64,000 nucleotides of DNA, from the NCBI GenBank assembly GCA_044225675.1, contig JBGAIH010000026.1, positions 9,963 to 73,962 of the forward strand, in the 5' to 3' direction. The translations under genes and the position numbers were made by a program. Position 1 is the stretch's first letter, and every line of letters begins with the position of its first letter. Positions 48,976 through 56,889 of the stretch are shown here, in pieces. Source of the DNA: JACMQX01 sp044225675. Its GTDB lineage: Bacteria > Pseudomonadota > Gammaproteobacteria > Burkholderiales > Burkholderiaceae_C. The notes beneath the pieces are model-generated. The model was not told where the DNA came from and did not search any database. It was given only the letters and a program-made list of their open reading frames with translations.

Positions 48976-49971
48976 GTGCGTCGATTCCTGGTCAGTGTCT
49001 TTCTCGTCGGCGCACTGGCCGCCATCGGCGCCGCCGCCTGGGCCTTCTGGTGGGTGCACCAGCCCATTGCGCTGCCGGCAGCGTCCGTCGACCTGTCGAT
49101 CGAACCCGGCACCCTGCCGCGCGGCGTGGCGCAGGCGGTGGCCGACAGCGGCGCGCAGGTCGACGCCGACCTGCTCTATGCCTGGTTCCGGTTCTCCGGG
49201 CAGGCGCGGCAGATCAAGGCCGGAAGCTACGAGATGAGCGCCGGCATCACGCCGCGCAGCCTGCTGCTCAAGCTGGTGCGCGGCGACGAAGCGCTGGAGG
49301 CGGTGACGCTGGTCGAAGGCTGGAACTTCCGGCAGGTCCGCGACGCGCTGACCAAGGAAAAGTCGCTGCGGCCCGACACCGCCGCCATGGCCGATGCAGA
49401 CATCATGAAGGCGCTGGACCGCGCAGGCCAGCATCCTGAAGGGCGCTTCTTTCCCGACACCTACACCTATTCCAGAGGGTCGAGCGACATGGCGGTGCTG
49501 CGCCGCGCATTGCGGGCCATGGACCGCAAGCTCGAAGCGGCCTGGGCGCAGCGCCAGCCAGGGCTTCCGCTGCGGACGGCCGACGAAGCACTGATCCTGG
49601 CCAGCATCGTGGAGAAGGAAACCGGGCGGCCCGCCGACCGCGCTGCGATCGCCGGCGTGTTCGTCAACCGGCTCCGGCTGGGCATGCCCCTGCAGACCGA
49701 CCCGACGGTGATCTACGGACTCGGCGCAAGCTTCGACGGCAACCTGCGCAAGAAGGATCTGCAGACCGACACCCCCTGGAACACCTACACCCGCCAGGGC
49801 CTGCCACCGACACCCATCGCCATGCCGGGCAAGGCGGCGCTGCTGGCGGCGGTGCAGCCCGCGCCGGGCAAGGCGCTGTACTTCGTGGCCCGGGGTGACG
49901 GCAGCAGCCAGTTCAGCGAGAGCCTCGACGAGCACAATAGGGCGGTCAACAAGTACCAGCGCGGGCAATGA
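48976..49971 (+). CDS. mltG: Endolytic murein transglycosylase MltG
   Basis: Inner-membrane enzyme that cuts nascent glycan strands. 331 residues from a GTG. Membrane helix at about 4-24, LysM-like segment, then the catalytic domain with the glutamate in ASIVEKETGRPADR and the conserved GMPLQTDPTVIYG and NTYTRQGLPPTPI. FSESLDEHN near the end is also typical. The GTG at 48976 starts just before the membrane helix. The stop overlaps tmk, as in many proteobacteria. Confidence 0.95.
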   Translation: MRRFLVSVFLVGALAAIGAAAWAFWWVHQPIALPAASVDLSIEPGTLPRGVAQAVADSGAQVDADLLYAWFRFSGQARQIKAGSYEMSAGITPRSLLLKLVRGDEALEAVTLVEGWNFRQVRDALTKEKSLRPDTAAMADADIMKALDRAGQHPEGRFFPDTYTYSRGSSDMAVLRRALRAMDRKLEAAWAQRQPGLPLRTADEALILASIVEKETGRPADRAAIAGVFVNRLRLGMPLQTDPTVIYGLGASFDGNLRKKDLQTDTPWNTYTRQGLPPTPIAMPGKAALLAAVQPAPGKALYFVARGDGSSQFSESLDEHNRAVNKYQRGQ

Positions 49972-50645
49972 GCATGAGCAGGCCGGGGATCTTCATCACC
50001 TTCGAGGGCATCGACGGCGCGGGCAAGTCCACGCACATCGACGCGCTCGCCGCAGCCTTCAAGGTGCAGGGCAGGGCGGTCACGCTCACCCGCGAGCCGG
50101 GCGGCACGCCGCTGGCCGAAAAGCTGCGCGCACTGGTTCTCGGTGACGCGATGGACCCGCTGACGGAGGCGCTGCTGATCTTTGCCGCACGGCGCGACCA
50201 TCTGCGCGAGGTGATCGAGCCGGCGCTGGCGCGGGGCGACGTCGTGCTGTGCGACCGGTTCACCGACGCCACCTTTGCCTACCAGGGCGCCGGCCGGGGG
50301 TTCGATCCGGCCGTGCTGGAGCAACTGGAGCAATGGGTGCAGCGGCCCCGACCCGAGGCCGAGCTTCGCCAGCCCGACATGACCCTGCTGTTCGAGCTGG
50401 CGCCCGAGGTGGCGGCCTCCCGCCTGGCGGGCGCGCGCGTGCCTGACCGGTTCGAGGCGCAGCCGGTGGAGTTCTTCCGCCGCGTGGCCGAAGGCTATGC
50501 GGCGCGTGCGGCAGCGGCGCCTGCGCGCTTCGTTCGCATCGACGCGGCCGTCGAGCGGCACAAGGTCTGGCAGCAGGTCACGAGTGCCTTCGTGCGTCGG
50601 GGCTGGCTCGCCATCATGGTGGCAGCCAACGGAGGGCCGCGATGA
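49968..50645 (+). CDS. tmk: Thymidylate kinase
   Basis: Phosphorylates dTMP to dTDP for DNA synthesis. 225 residues. P-loop FEGIDGAGKST (about 12-22), DR[Y/F] motif CDRFTDATFAYQG, and lid region ARVPDRFE. ATGA overlaps with mltG upstream and holB downstream, part of the conserved mltG-tmk-holB-pilZ-tatD order. A second in-frame ATG two codons in is an alternative start. Confidence 0.96.
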   Translation: MSMSRPGIFITFEGIDGAGKSTHIDALAAAFKVQGRAVTLTREPGGTPLAEKLRALVLGDAMDPLTEALLIFAARRDHLREVIEPALARGDVVLCDRFTDATFAYQGAGRGFDPAVLEQLEQWVQRPRPEAELRQPDMTLLFELAPEVAASRLAGARVPDRFEAQPVEFFRRVAEGYAARAAAAPARFVRIDAAVERHKVWQQVTSAFVRRGWLAIMVAANGGPR

Positions 50646-51715
50646 GTGCCACGCCGTCGAGCGGCTCCCCATTGACGACGGACAGCCCGCAAGCGGCAGC
50701 CACCGGTCCGGATCTGCGCGCGCCCTGGATCGACGCCCAGTTGCCCGGCCTCCTGGCCCAGCGGGGTCATGCCTGGCTGCTGCAAGGGCCTTCAGGGATG
50801 GGCCAGTATGAGCTGGCCCTGGGCCTGGCCAGCGCCTGGCTGTGCGACAACCCCGGCCCCTCGGGCGCCTGTGGCACCTGCGCCAGCTGCCATGCGATCC
50901 AGGTGCGGACCCATGCCGACCTTTGCGTGCTGATGCCCGAGACCCGCATGATGGAGCTGGGCTGGCCGCTCGATGAGAAGGCGCAGAAGGACATCGACGA
51001 CAAGAAGCGCAAGCCCAGCCGCGAGATCCGGGTCGAGGCGATGCGTGATGCCGTGGAGTTCACCCAGCGCACGGATGCGCGGGGCCGCGGCAAGGTGGTG
51101 CTGGTCTATCCGGCGGAGCGGATGAACCACATCACGGCCAATGCGCTGCTCAAGACTCTCGAAGAGCCGCCAGGCGACGTCCGTTTCGTGCTGGCAAGCG
51201 AGGCTGCGCACCTCTTGCTTCCGACCATCCGCAGCCGCTGCATCACGCCGGTGACCACCTGGCCGACGCAGGAGGTCGCGGTGCGTTGGCTGCAGGAGCA
51301 GGGCGTTGCGCCCGGCGCCGCCCCCGCCTTGCTGCGGGCCGCTGGCGGCCGGCCGCGCGACGCGCTGGACGCCGCTCGGGCCGGCCTCGATCCGAAGGTC
51401 TGGGCCGCACTGCCCAAGGCCGTGGCGCGCGGCGACGTCCGCGCGCTGGCCGACTGGACGCCGGCACAGGCGGTCGATGCGCTACAAAAGGTGTGCCACG
51501 ACATGATGGCCGTCGGCGCCGGCGCCGCCCCCCGCTTTTTCGAACGGGCCGACCTGCCTTCGGGCGCAGGGCTGTCCGCTCTGGCGGCCTGGTGGAAGGA
51601 ACTTGCGCAGACGGCCCGGCGCGTCGAGCACCCGTTCAACTCCGGTCTCATGATCGAATCCCTTGTGAGCCAGGCCAGGAACGCCCTACACTCGGGCAAC
51701 GCCTACCGCCCATGA
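50642..51715 (+). CDS. holB: DNA polymerase III subunit delta-prime
   Basis: Clamp-loader subunit, 357 residues. HAWLLQGPSGMGQYELALGLA is the degenerate, non-hydrolysing P-loop of delta-prime. A zinc module CGTCASCHAI with an upstream Cys (about 70-85) follows. KVVLVYPAERMNHITANALLKTLEEPP is the AAA+ core; SRC-type arginine region IRSRCI is present. A longer insertion LGWPLDEKAQKDIDDKKRKPSRE is also usual in this order. Coupled to tmk and to the PilZ gene by four-base overlaps. Confidence 0.94.
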   Translation: MSATPSSGSPLTTDSPQAAATGPDLRAPWIDAQLPGLLAQRGHAWLLQGPSGMGQYELALGLASAWLCDNPGPSGACGTCASCHAIQVRTHADLCVLMPETRMMELGWPLDEKAQKDIDDKKRKPSREIRVEAMRDAVEFTQRTDARGRGKVVLVYPAERMNHITANALLKTLEEPPGDVRFVLASEAAHLLLPTIRSRCITPVTTWPTQEVAVRWLQEQGVAPGAAPALLRAAGGRPRDALDAARAGLDPKVWAALPKAVARGDVRALADWTPAQAVDALQKVCHDMMAVGAGAAPRFFERADLPSGAGLSALAAWWKELAQTARRVEHPFNSGLMIESLVSQARNALHSGNAYRP

Positions 51716-52074
51716 GCAATCCGTCCCCGACCACCCCGCGCCCGAGCGTCATTCAGTTGGCCATCAAGGAAAAGGCAGCGCTGTACGCTGCCTATATCCC
51801 GCTGTTCACCGAAGGCGGCATCTTCATTCCCACGACGCGCGACTACAAGCTCGGAGACGATGTCTACGTGCTGCTGTCCCTGCCCGAAGACCCCCAGCGC
51901 TATCCGGTCGCGGGCAAGGTGGCCTGGGTGACGCCGCCCAAGGCTGCCGGCAACCGCACGCAGGGCGTCGGCATCCGGTTTCCGGCCGACGAGAAGTCAC
52001 GCCTTCTCAAGCTCAAGATCGAGGAGGTGCTCGGCGGGCACCTGGCCTCCGAGCGCCCCACCCAGACCATCTGA
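51712..52074 (+). CDS. pilZ: PilZ-domain protein, type IV pilus biogenesis type
   Basis: 120 residues. Its position directly after holB and before tatD is the classical location of pilZ in Pseudomonas and betaproteobacteria. The domain has LYAAYIPLFTEGGIFIPT, then DDVYVLLSLPEDPQRYPVAGKVAWVTP, GVGIRF. The N-terminal RxxxR needed for c-di-GMP binding is absent, as in canonical pilus-assembly PilZ proteins, so it probably works by partner binding (PilB/FimX-like) rather than by sensing c-di-GMP. Confidence 0.88.
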   Translation: MSNPSPTTPRPSVIQLAIKEKAALYAAYIPLFTEGGIFIPTTRDYKLGDDVYVLLSLPEDPQRYPVAGKVAWVTPPKAAGNRTQGVGIRFPADEKSRLLKLKIEEVLGGHLASERPTQTI

Positions 52075-52151
52075 CCCTTTGGCCGACGGCGGCATGCGGC
52101 CCGGCTTGCCCGGGTTCGTGCCCGCCTGTGGCATCCTTGACCTTCCACACC

Positions 52152-52946
52152 ATGTTTGTCGATTCGCACTGCCATCTGACCTTTCCCGAACTGGCCGCCC
52201 AGTTGCCCCAGATCCGCGAGGCCATGCGCGAAGCCCAGGTGGATCGCGCCTTGTGCATCTGCACCACGCTTGAAGAGTTCGACGGCGTTCATGCGCTGGC
52301 GCTGGCCCACGACAATTTCTGGGCCACCGTGGGCGTCCATCCGGACACGGAAGGCCTGACCGAGCCGACCCTTGACGACCTGCTGAGGCTCGCGTCGCGG
52401 CCGCGCGTCGTGGCCATTGGCGAAACCGGGCTCGACTACTACCGGCTCGGCGACCGCAGCGTGGCCGACATGGAATGGCAGCGGGAGCGCTTTCGCACGC
52501 ACATCCGCGCCGCGCGGCAGACCGCCAAGCCGCTTGTGATCCACACCCGCAGCGCCTCCGCCGACACGCTGGCGATCCTGCGGGAGGAGGGCGAGGACGG
52601 ATCTGCAGGTGCCGCCGGCGGCGTGTTCCACTGCTTCACGGAGACGGCCGAGGTCGCCCGGGCCGCGCTGGATCTGGGCTTTTACATCTCGTTTTCCGGC
52701 ATCCTGACGTTCAAGACGGCCCAGGATCTGCGGGAGGTGGCGCGCTTCGTCCCGCTGGATCGGATGCTGATCGAGACCGACAGCCCCTACCTGGCACCGG
52801 TCCCGTACCGCGGCAAGACCAACACGCCGGCCTATGTGCCGCACGTCGCGCGGCAGATCGCGCAGATCCGCGAACTGCCCGTCGAGGCGATTGCAGAGCA
52901 CACCAGCCGGAATTTCGAACGTCTTTTCGCTGGGGTTCAATCATGA
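52152..52946 (+). CDS. tatD: TatD-family metal-dependent DNase
   Basis: 264 residues from the chosen start. Metal ligands: DSHCHLTF at the N-terminus, GETGLDYY, VIHTRSA, FHCFTET and IETDSPYLAP at the C-terminal side. TatD proteins have 3'-5' exonuclease activity on DNA and RNA. An ATG 24 bases upstream is possible, but the family N-terminus is MFVDSHCH. The stop overlaps the ankyrin gene as ATGA. Confidence 0.94.
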   Translation: MFVDSHCHLTFPELAAQLPQIREAMREAQVDRALCICTTLEEFDGVHALALAHDNFWATVGVHPDTEGLTEPTLDDLLRLASRPRVVAIGETGLDYYRLGDRSVADMEWQRERFRTHIRAARQTAKPLVIHTRSASADTLAILREEGEDGSAGAAGGVFHCFTETAEVARAALDLGFYISFSGILTFKTAQDLREVARFVPLDRMLIETDSPYLAPVPYRGKTNTPAYVPHVARQIAQIRELPVEAIAEHTSRNFERLFAGVQS

Positions 52947-53602
52947 GACATTGGATTAGGTTTCTCGTCTATTGCATTGTCCTGATTGGATTTTCTTTCG
53001 CCAAGGCTGGTTCCTACGAGGATTTTTTCATCGCCGTCAAGCGCGACGATGCGGCCACCGTCCAGAGCCTGCTGCGGCGTGGGTTCGACCCCAACACGCT
53101 GGACCCGAAGGGTCAGACCGGGCTGTATCTGGCCCTGGTGGAGCCTTCGCTGAAAGTGGCTCAGACGCTGGTCGAGTTTCCCCAGACCAAGGTGGAACTC
53201 CGGAACGCAGCCGACGAAAGCCCGTTGATGATGGCCGCACTCAAGGGGCATCTGGAACTGGCGCGGCGGCTTATCGCACGCGATGCGGACGTCAACAAGA
53301 CCGGCTGGGCGCCGCTGCATTACGCGGCGACGAATGGCCATCTCGAGCTGATCCAGCTGTTGCTGGACCACCATGCCTACATAGACGCCGAGTCGCCGAA
53401 TAAAACGACGCCGCTCATGATGGCGGCGATGTACGGAACGCCGGCGGCCGTGAAGCTGCTGCTCGACGCGGGCGCCGACGCTTCACTCAAGAACATCCAG
53501 GGTCTGTCGGCCATCGATTTTGCGCAGCGCGCGGGCCGCAAGGATGTGGCCGACCAGATTGCCGGCGCGGTCCGGAGCCTGCAGCCCAAGGGGCGCTGGT
53601 AG
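52943..53602 (+). CDS. Exported ankyrin-repeat protein
   Basis: 219 residues. The signal peptide is about 1-23 (YCIVLIGFSFAKAG). Five ankyrin repeats follow from about residue 25, e.g. ESPLMMAALKGHLELARRLIARDADVN, GWAPLHYAATNGHLELIQLLL and TTPLMMAAMYGTPAAVKLLLDAGAD. Likely a periplasmic protein-interaction module; partner unknown. Its 5' end is less GC-rich than its neighbours. Last chromosomal gene before the prophage. Confidence 0.88.
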   Translation: MRHWIRFLVYCIVLIGFSFAKAGSYEDFFIAVKRDDAATVQSLLRRGFDPNTLDPKGQTGLYLALVEPSLKVAQTLVEFPQTKVELRNAADESPLMMAALKGHLELARRLIARDADVNKTGWAPLHYAATNGHLELIQLLLDHHAYIDAESPNKTTPLMMAAMYGTPAAVKLLLDAGADASLKNIQGLSAIDFAQRAGRKDVADQIAGAVRSLQPKGRW

Positions 53603-53645
53603 AGCCTGACGGCTCTGCGGCGCGGCACGGGAGCCGGTTCAGGCT
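53603..53645 (+). terminator. Long hairpin after the ankyrin gene, at the chromosome-prophage junction
   Basis: AGCCTGACGGCTC (53603-53615) pairs with GAGCCGGTTCAGGCT (53631-53645) with a 2-base bulge; the loop is GC-rich. No clear T tract follows, so termination efficiency is uncertain. It marks the likely end of chromosomal transcription near the left prophage boundary. Confidence 0.5.
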
Positions 53646-53685
53646 GAAATGGTACGAGCCACGGCACTTCCGCCGCTTCTTTTAT

Positions 53686-54087
53686 TTAATACGATGTGCA
53701 GCAATTCGAAACAAAATTGCTATCACATTGGGAGCGCGCGGCCTGCGCTGAGCCTGAGCCGCCCATAGCTCCCGCACCAACCACGGCCGCGAGCAAAATG
53801 CCCGCCGCCTTGCCGCCGAACTTGCGGGCCATCGCCTTCCATTCGTCCGCGTCATCCACCTTGGCGGCTTTCTCTGCGCGCTCTGCCTCGATGTCGGCGA
53901 TAACGCCGGCCGGTTGCTCGCCGATCAACTCGGCAATCTTGAAGCACGCAAGAGGCCCCGGGAGCGTGCGTCCGGCCCGCCAATCGCTGATTTTCCCGGT
54001 GGTGGTCTTAAGCAATTTCGCAATGGCGTAGTCGCTTGTTTTCCCGTGTCGCGCCTTGATGGCGTCGAGGTAGTCGCTGGTCTTCAT
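53686..54087 (-). CDS. Prophage HTH regulator (DUF3693-like) with hydrophobic C-terminal segment
   Basis: 133 residues. MKTSDYLDAIKARHGKTSDY and AIAKLLKTTTGKISDWRAGR form an HTH like the DUF3693 proteins of filamentous and small temperate phages; AERAEKAAKV and WKAMARKFGG follow. A Gly/Ala-rich hydrophobic stretch is at about 95-117 (AAGILLAAVVGAGAMGG), then a Cys-containing tail ending CCTSY. It is encoded opposite to all other prophage genes, so it is the likely repressor or switch protein. Start 54087 has AGGA upstream; an ATG three codons earlier is possible. Confidence 0.75.
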   Translation of the reverse strand: MKTSDYLDAIKARHGKTSDYAIAKLLKTTTGKISDWRAGRTLPGPLACFKIAELIGEQPAGVIADIEAERAEKAAKVDDADEWKAMARKFGGKAAGILLAAVVGAGAMGGSGSAQAARSQCDSNFVSNCCTSY

Positions 54088-54299
54088 GGTCTGCATCCTG
54101 AGGCTCTGGTCGCTTAATTCTGCGGTCAGAGCGGCTCCGGTCGCAAGGCTCTGCTTGCATAGCCCTGAGATCAGAGCTATATTTCGCTCGCTCCCGGCCT
54201 GAAACCGTCTTTTCCGGACGCGGTCTGCATCAACCTCCTCCCAGGCCGGGAGCCCTTCGGGGGAGGGCTGGCGCAGCCGCATTGAGTGAGGACTCAACG
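54088..54299. promoter_or_regulatory. Divergent control region with repeated GRTCAGAGC-type sites
   Basis: Three related 9-mers: GGTCAGAGC (54124-54132, plus), GATCAGAGC (54169-54177, plus) and GACCAGAGC (54103-54111, minus), plus a weaker GCTCTGC near 54148-54154. They lie between the regulator and the early genes, as expected for operators of a lysogeny switch. A TATATTT stretch at about 54178-54184 could serve as -10 region. GAGG lies before the 54300 start. Confidence 0.55.
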
Positions 54300-54566
54300 A
54301 TGCAGACCGAAGCCACGCAGCCCGGGCAGGCCCCGGCACACCCCCCAGAAACACCTGTCGTCGGCCTGTACACCGGCCGACGCCTCGCCTTTCCCGGCAG
54401 GGCGAAAGTCGTGTACATCGACGCTGGCGACGGCCAGGAACTTCACTCGTCCGAGATGGAATGGATGGCGTCGTTCCTGACGGGCTTCAGCGCGCGTGGG
54501 GAAAAGCCGATCACGCTTTGCGTCACCGGCTCGCACGCCACCGGTTTCGTGGTGGAGATCCTATGA
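54300..54566 (+). CDS. Prophage early protein, 88 aa, unknown
   Basis: First plus-strand gene after the control region. N-terminal 25 residues are Pro/Gln/Thr-rich and disordered; the rest is a compact alpha/beta segment (RAKVVYIDAGDGQELHSSE, KPITLCVTGSHATGFVVEIL). No membrane segment. I do not recognise a family. GAGG is 8-9 bases before the ATG; an in-frame TTG 18 bases earlier is less likely. Stop overlaps the next start as ATGA, so it belongs to a coupled early string. Confidence 0.65.
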   Translation: MQTEATQPGQAPAHPPETPVVGLYTGRRLAFPGRAKVVYIDAGDGQELHSSEMEWMASFLTGFSARGEKPITLCVTGSHATGFVVEIL

Positions 54567-54841
54567 GCACCGAAGTCGAGCGGCGCGAAGCCGCCTTGAG
54601 CCGCGCACAGCGCAAGATGGCCATCAAGGTCAATCTGGAGCAGCTCCTGCGCCGTCCGCCGGCCGACTGGTGCGGCTGGTCGGTTGCACGAGTCCACCAG
54701 TACCAGCAGCTCGCGCGCATGGTCCACAGCGCGGGGGAGGGAACACCCTTCGCGCAAATGGTCATGCTGGCCGAGCGGCTGGCCGAGCTGCACGGCGTGC
54801 CTGTCCTGTCGATCGACCCCGGCCACGGGAGCGCATCATGA
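54563..54841 (+). CDS. Prophage early protein, 92 aa, unknown
   Basis: Helical protein. N-terminus is charged (VERREAALSRAQRKMAIKVN), then WCGWSVARVHQYQQLARMVH and FAQMVMLAERLAELHGV, suggesting an all-alpha fold. No family recognised. Coupled to both neighbours by four-base overlaps. Small early proteins of this kind often modulate host functions, but nothing in the sequence shows that here. Confidence 0.65.
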   Translation: MSTEVERREAALSRAQRKMAIKVNLEQLLRRPPADWCGWSVARVHQYQQLARMVHSAGEGTPFAQMVMLAERLAELHGVPVLSIDPGHGSAS

Positions 54842-55047
54842 CTGCCACCGTCAGAATCAGCGATGCTGCAGCAATCGTGCTCGACCCGATTCAGGGCGAC
54901 AGGTCAGGGCACATCACGCGCGGCGTTCTCCTGACGCTCCAAGGGCGCACGCACGGCGACACGCTCAATTGCGCAGTGATCCCGCTGGACAAGGTCCGCG
55001 CCGTGATCGCGTCTCTAGAGCTGGTGGCAAAGCAGGTGGCGTCATGA
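54838..55047 (+). CDS. Prophage early protein, 69 aa, unknown
   Basis: Mixed alpha/beta: TVRISDAAAIVLDPIQ, GVLLTLQGRTHGDTLNCAV, then a helix KVRAVIASLELVAKQVAS. It could be a small DNA- or protein-binding domain. No known family seen. ATGA overlaps on both sides keep it in the early string. Confidence 0.6.
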   Translation: MTATVRISDAAAIVLDPIQGDRSGHITRGVLLTLQGRTHGDTLNCAVIPLDKVRAVIASLELVAKQVAS

Positions 55048-55151
55048 CGGACTGGGTCCTACTCGTGATCGTCGCCGGCATCCTGGGCGGATTCGTGCAG
55101 GACGCCGCAGCGCAGCCGCCCGCGCCGGTGGCCGTGGAGGCGCGGCAATGA
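55044..55151 (+). CDS. Prophage 35-aa membrane or secreted peptide
   Basis: MTDWVLLVIVAGILGGFVQD is a single hydrophobic helix, followed by a Pro/Ala tail. It might be a tiny membrane protein or have a cleaved signal (AQ-AAAQ site). It is supported mainly by perfect four-base overlaps with its two neighbours. Confidence 0.5.
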   Translation: MTDWVLLVIVAGILGGFVQDAAAQPPAPVAVEARQ

Positions 55152-55510
55152 GGAGCGAGACGAAGCAGGCGCTTGCCCTGGCGGCGTTCCTGGGCGGGTT
55201 CCTGGCCCTTGCCGCGTGTTGCCCGGCGTTCCGGGAAGCCCTCAAAGCTCAAAGGCCCGACCAGTACCGTTCCCTTTTCGGCGGCTTCGACTTCGACGCG
55301 GGAGAGTTCACAGCACGGGAGCCCGCCCGCGCCGCCCGTCCACGCATGCGCCGGCTGCGTGATTGGTTTGGACGCCGCGACGGCGTCATCGTCGTTGAGC
55401 TGCGGGGCCTTCGATTCGTCGTCGAGGACACTCTCTTCTGGCGCCTTGTCTCGCGCCTTCGGTTCACACATGGCGTAGTCCTCCGCTGGCTGTATTGGGG
55501 GCTCAAGTGA
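55148..55510 (+). CDS. Prophage membrane-anchored protein, 120 aa, unknown
   Basis: Residues 8-25 are hydrophobic (ALALAAFLGGFLALAACC) and could be an anchor or, with the Cys, a lipobox-like signal. The remainder is basic and amphipathic (ARPRMRRLRDWFGRRDGVIVVELRGLRFVVED) with a hydrophobic, aromatic end (VVLRWLYWGLK). No family recognised. Its stop overlaps the GTG of the methylase gene. Confidence 0.6.
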   Translation: MRSETKQALALAAFLGGFLALAACCPAFREALKAQRPDQYRSLFGGFDFDAGEFTAREPARAARPRMRRLRDWFGRRDGVIVVELRGLRFVVEDTLFWRLVSRLRFTHGVVLRWLYWGLK

Positions 55511-56433
55511 CCGAGCTGGCCCGCTACGCTGGCGGCAAGAACGGCGCCGGCATCTTCCAAAAAATCATCAACGTTATCCCGCCGCATCACACCTACGTCG
55601 AGGCCTTCGCGGGCTCGGCCGCGATCTACCGGCGCAAGGCTCCTGCAGCATCGTCAATCCTGATCGAGCTGGACCCGCAGCAGGCCAAGCGCCTGGAGGT
55701 GCTCGCCGGCCCGGCCTGCGACGTCGTCTGCACGGATGCCGTGGACTGGCTCGATGCCTTGGCGCAGCGCGAGCGTGAGCCCAACGCGCTAAGTGGCTGG
55801 TTCGTCTACCTGGACCCGCCGTACCTCCCGAGCACGCGAAACGACTTGAAACTGTATGGTGACTTCGAGCTGGACGAGGACGAACACGATTGGCTGCTAA
55901 TAGCTCTAAACGTGCTGACGAAGCGCGGCGCGAAGTGGGCATTGAGCGGCTATCGGAGTGACATGTACGACCGGGCCGCCGAGAAACACGGCTGGCACCG
56001 CCTCGACTACACAGCGCAGACCCGGCGCGGCCCGGTGACTGAATCGCTCTGGACGAACTACAGCACGCAGGATCTCGTACCGTCGGAACTGACGTACCTG
56101 GGCGGCAACTTCCGGGAGCGTGAGCGGCTCAAGCGCAAGCGGGCGCGCTGGGTCGCGAAGCTCAAGGCGCTGCCCAGGCTTGAGCGGGAATTCCTCATGG
56201 AAGCCTTGGCCAGCATCGCCAAAGGCGACGAGGGCACCAGGCCCCCCGGCATGGCCGATCTGTTTGAGGACACCGCGTCCACCATCGGCGATGTTGACGA
56301 TGAGCGCCGGCGCGAATCGCCAAAGCCGGCGGTGGCGGCCGCCGCGCCCCGCACCGGGAAGTGGGAGACAGACCACCACGGGAGGCCCGTGTACGTTGAC
56401 CCGAACTGGCCCTTTCCAAAGAGGCCAGATTGA
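55507..56433 (+). CDS. DNA adenine N6-methyltransferase (Dam-like, D12 class)
   Basis: 308 residues. RYAGGKNGA and YVEAFAGSAAIY form the SAM-binding region; the catalytic motif is DPPY (YLDPPYLPS, about 104-111). GYRSDMYD and TESLWTNY follow, as in Dam/D12 enzymes. After residue 235 there is a charged and disordered tail ending in FPKRPD. It likely methylates phage DNA, for protection from restriction or for control. The GTG start (55507) overlaps the previous stop; a TTG 12 bases earlier is less likely. Confidence 0.88.
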   Translation: MTELARYAGGKNGAGIFQKIINVIPPHHTYVEAFAGSAAIYRRKAPAASSILIELDPQQAKRLEVLAGPACDVVCTDAVDWLDALAQREREPNALSGWFVYLDPPYLPSTRNDLKLYGDFELDEDEHDWLLIALNVLTKRGAKWALSGYRSDMYDRAAEKHGWHRLDYTAQTRRGPVTESLWTNYSTQDLVPSELTYLGGNFRERERLKRKRARWVAKLKALPRLEREFLMEALASIAKGDEGTRPPGMADLFEDTASTIGDVDDERRRESPKPAVAAAAPRTGKWETDHHGRPVYVDPNWPFPKRPD

Positions 56434-56864
56434 GCGCCCGCAACCCGAAGAAACCAGCGAAGGGCTTTGGCCCTGCCGCTGGCGCCTCTGGCGGCGCGCG
56501 GCCGATGCTCGCGGGCATCCACGTTCCCGAGTTCATCCGGCTTGAACGGCGTGAGCTGGAGGTGCTGCTGAACATCCTCCGCGACCCGCTGGCGGCTCAG
56601 GTGTATCTGCTGCTGCTGATGCAGGCGGACTTCGCGGAAGGCCACTTCCTGGGCACGTATGCGCGCCTGATGGACCTCTGCACCCCGCCGCAGCCGGAAC
56701 GCGGCAAGCGCCGCCCAGGCCCGTCCATGTGGCAGCTACGCCGCGTCGTGGATGACCTGATCCGGCAGGGCGTCGTATGGCGCAAAGCAGAGCAAAACGA
56801 GGCCCAAGGGCAATTGCGATTGGACATCATGCCGCGCAAAGCAAAGCCGCGCCGCACGAAATAG
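56430..56864 (+). CDS. Prophage protein with probable winged-helix region; candidate replication or origin-binding protein
   Basis: 144 residues from a TTG that overlaps the methylase stop (TTGA), with AGAGG upstream. Basic N-terminus; RRELEVLLNILRDPLAAQVYLLLLMQ and SMWQLRRVVDDLIRQGVVWRKA read as helices of a winged-helix domain. The end is Lys/Arg-rich (MPRKAKPRRTK). It sits immediately before two iteron-like repeats and a DnaA box, so a role in replication initiation is attractive. No Rep motif is present, and the call is inference from position. Confidence 0.5.
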   Translation: MSARNPKKPAKGFGPAAGASGGARPMLAGIHVPEFIRLERRELEVLLNILRDPLAAQVYLLLLMQADFAEGHFLGTYARLMDLCTPPQPERGKRRPGPSMWQLRRVVDDLIRQGVVWRKAEQNEAQGQLRLDIMPRKAKPRRTK

Positions 56865-56865
56865 C

Positions 56866-56885
56866 CCGCAGGAAATACCGCAGGG
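56866..56885 (+). repeat. Iteron-like repeat, copy 1
   Basis: CCGCAGGAAATACCGCAGGG, starting two bases after the stop of the 56430 gene. It matches copy 2 in 18 of 20 bases in the same orientation, 78 bp apart, with a terminator between them. Confidence 0.65.
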
Positions 56886-56889
56886 TCAC

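Noticed and set aside
53660..53710. Possible XerCD dif-like attachment site at the left prophage border
   Set aside because: The reverse strand shows TGCACAT and TTAAAT as in dif arms, but only 4 bases separate them instead of about 13, so it does not form a dif site.
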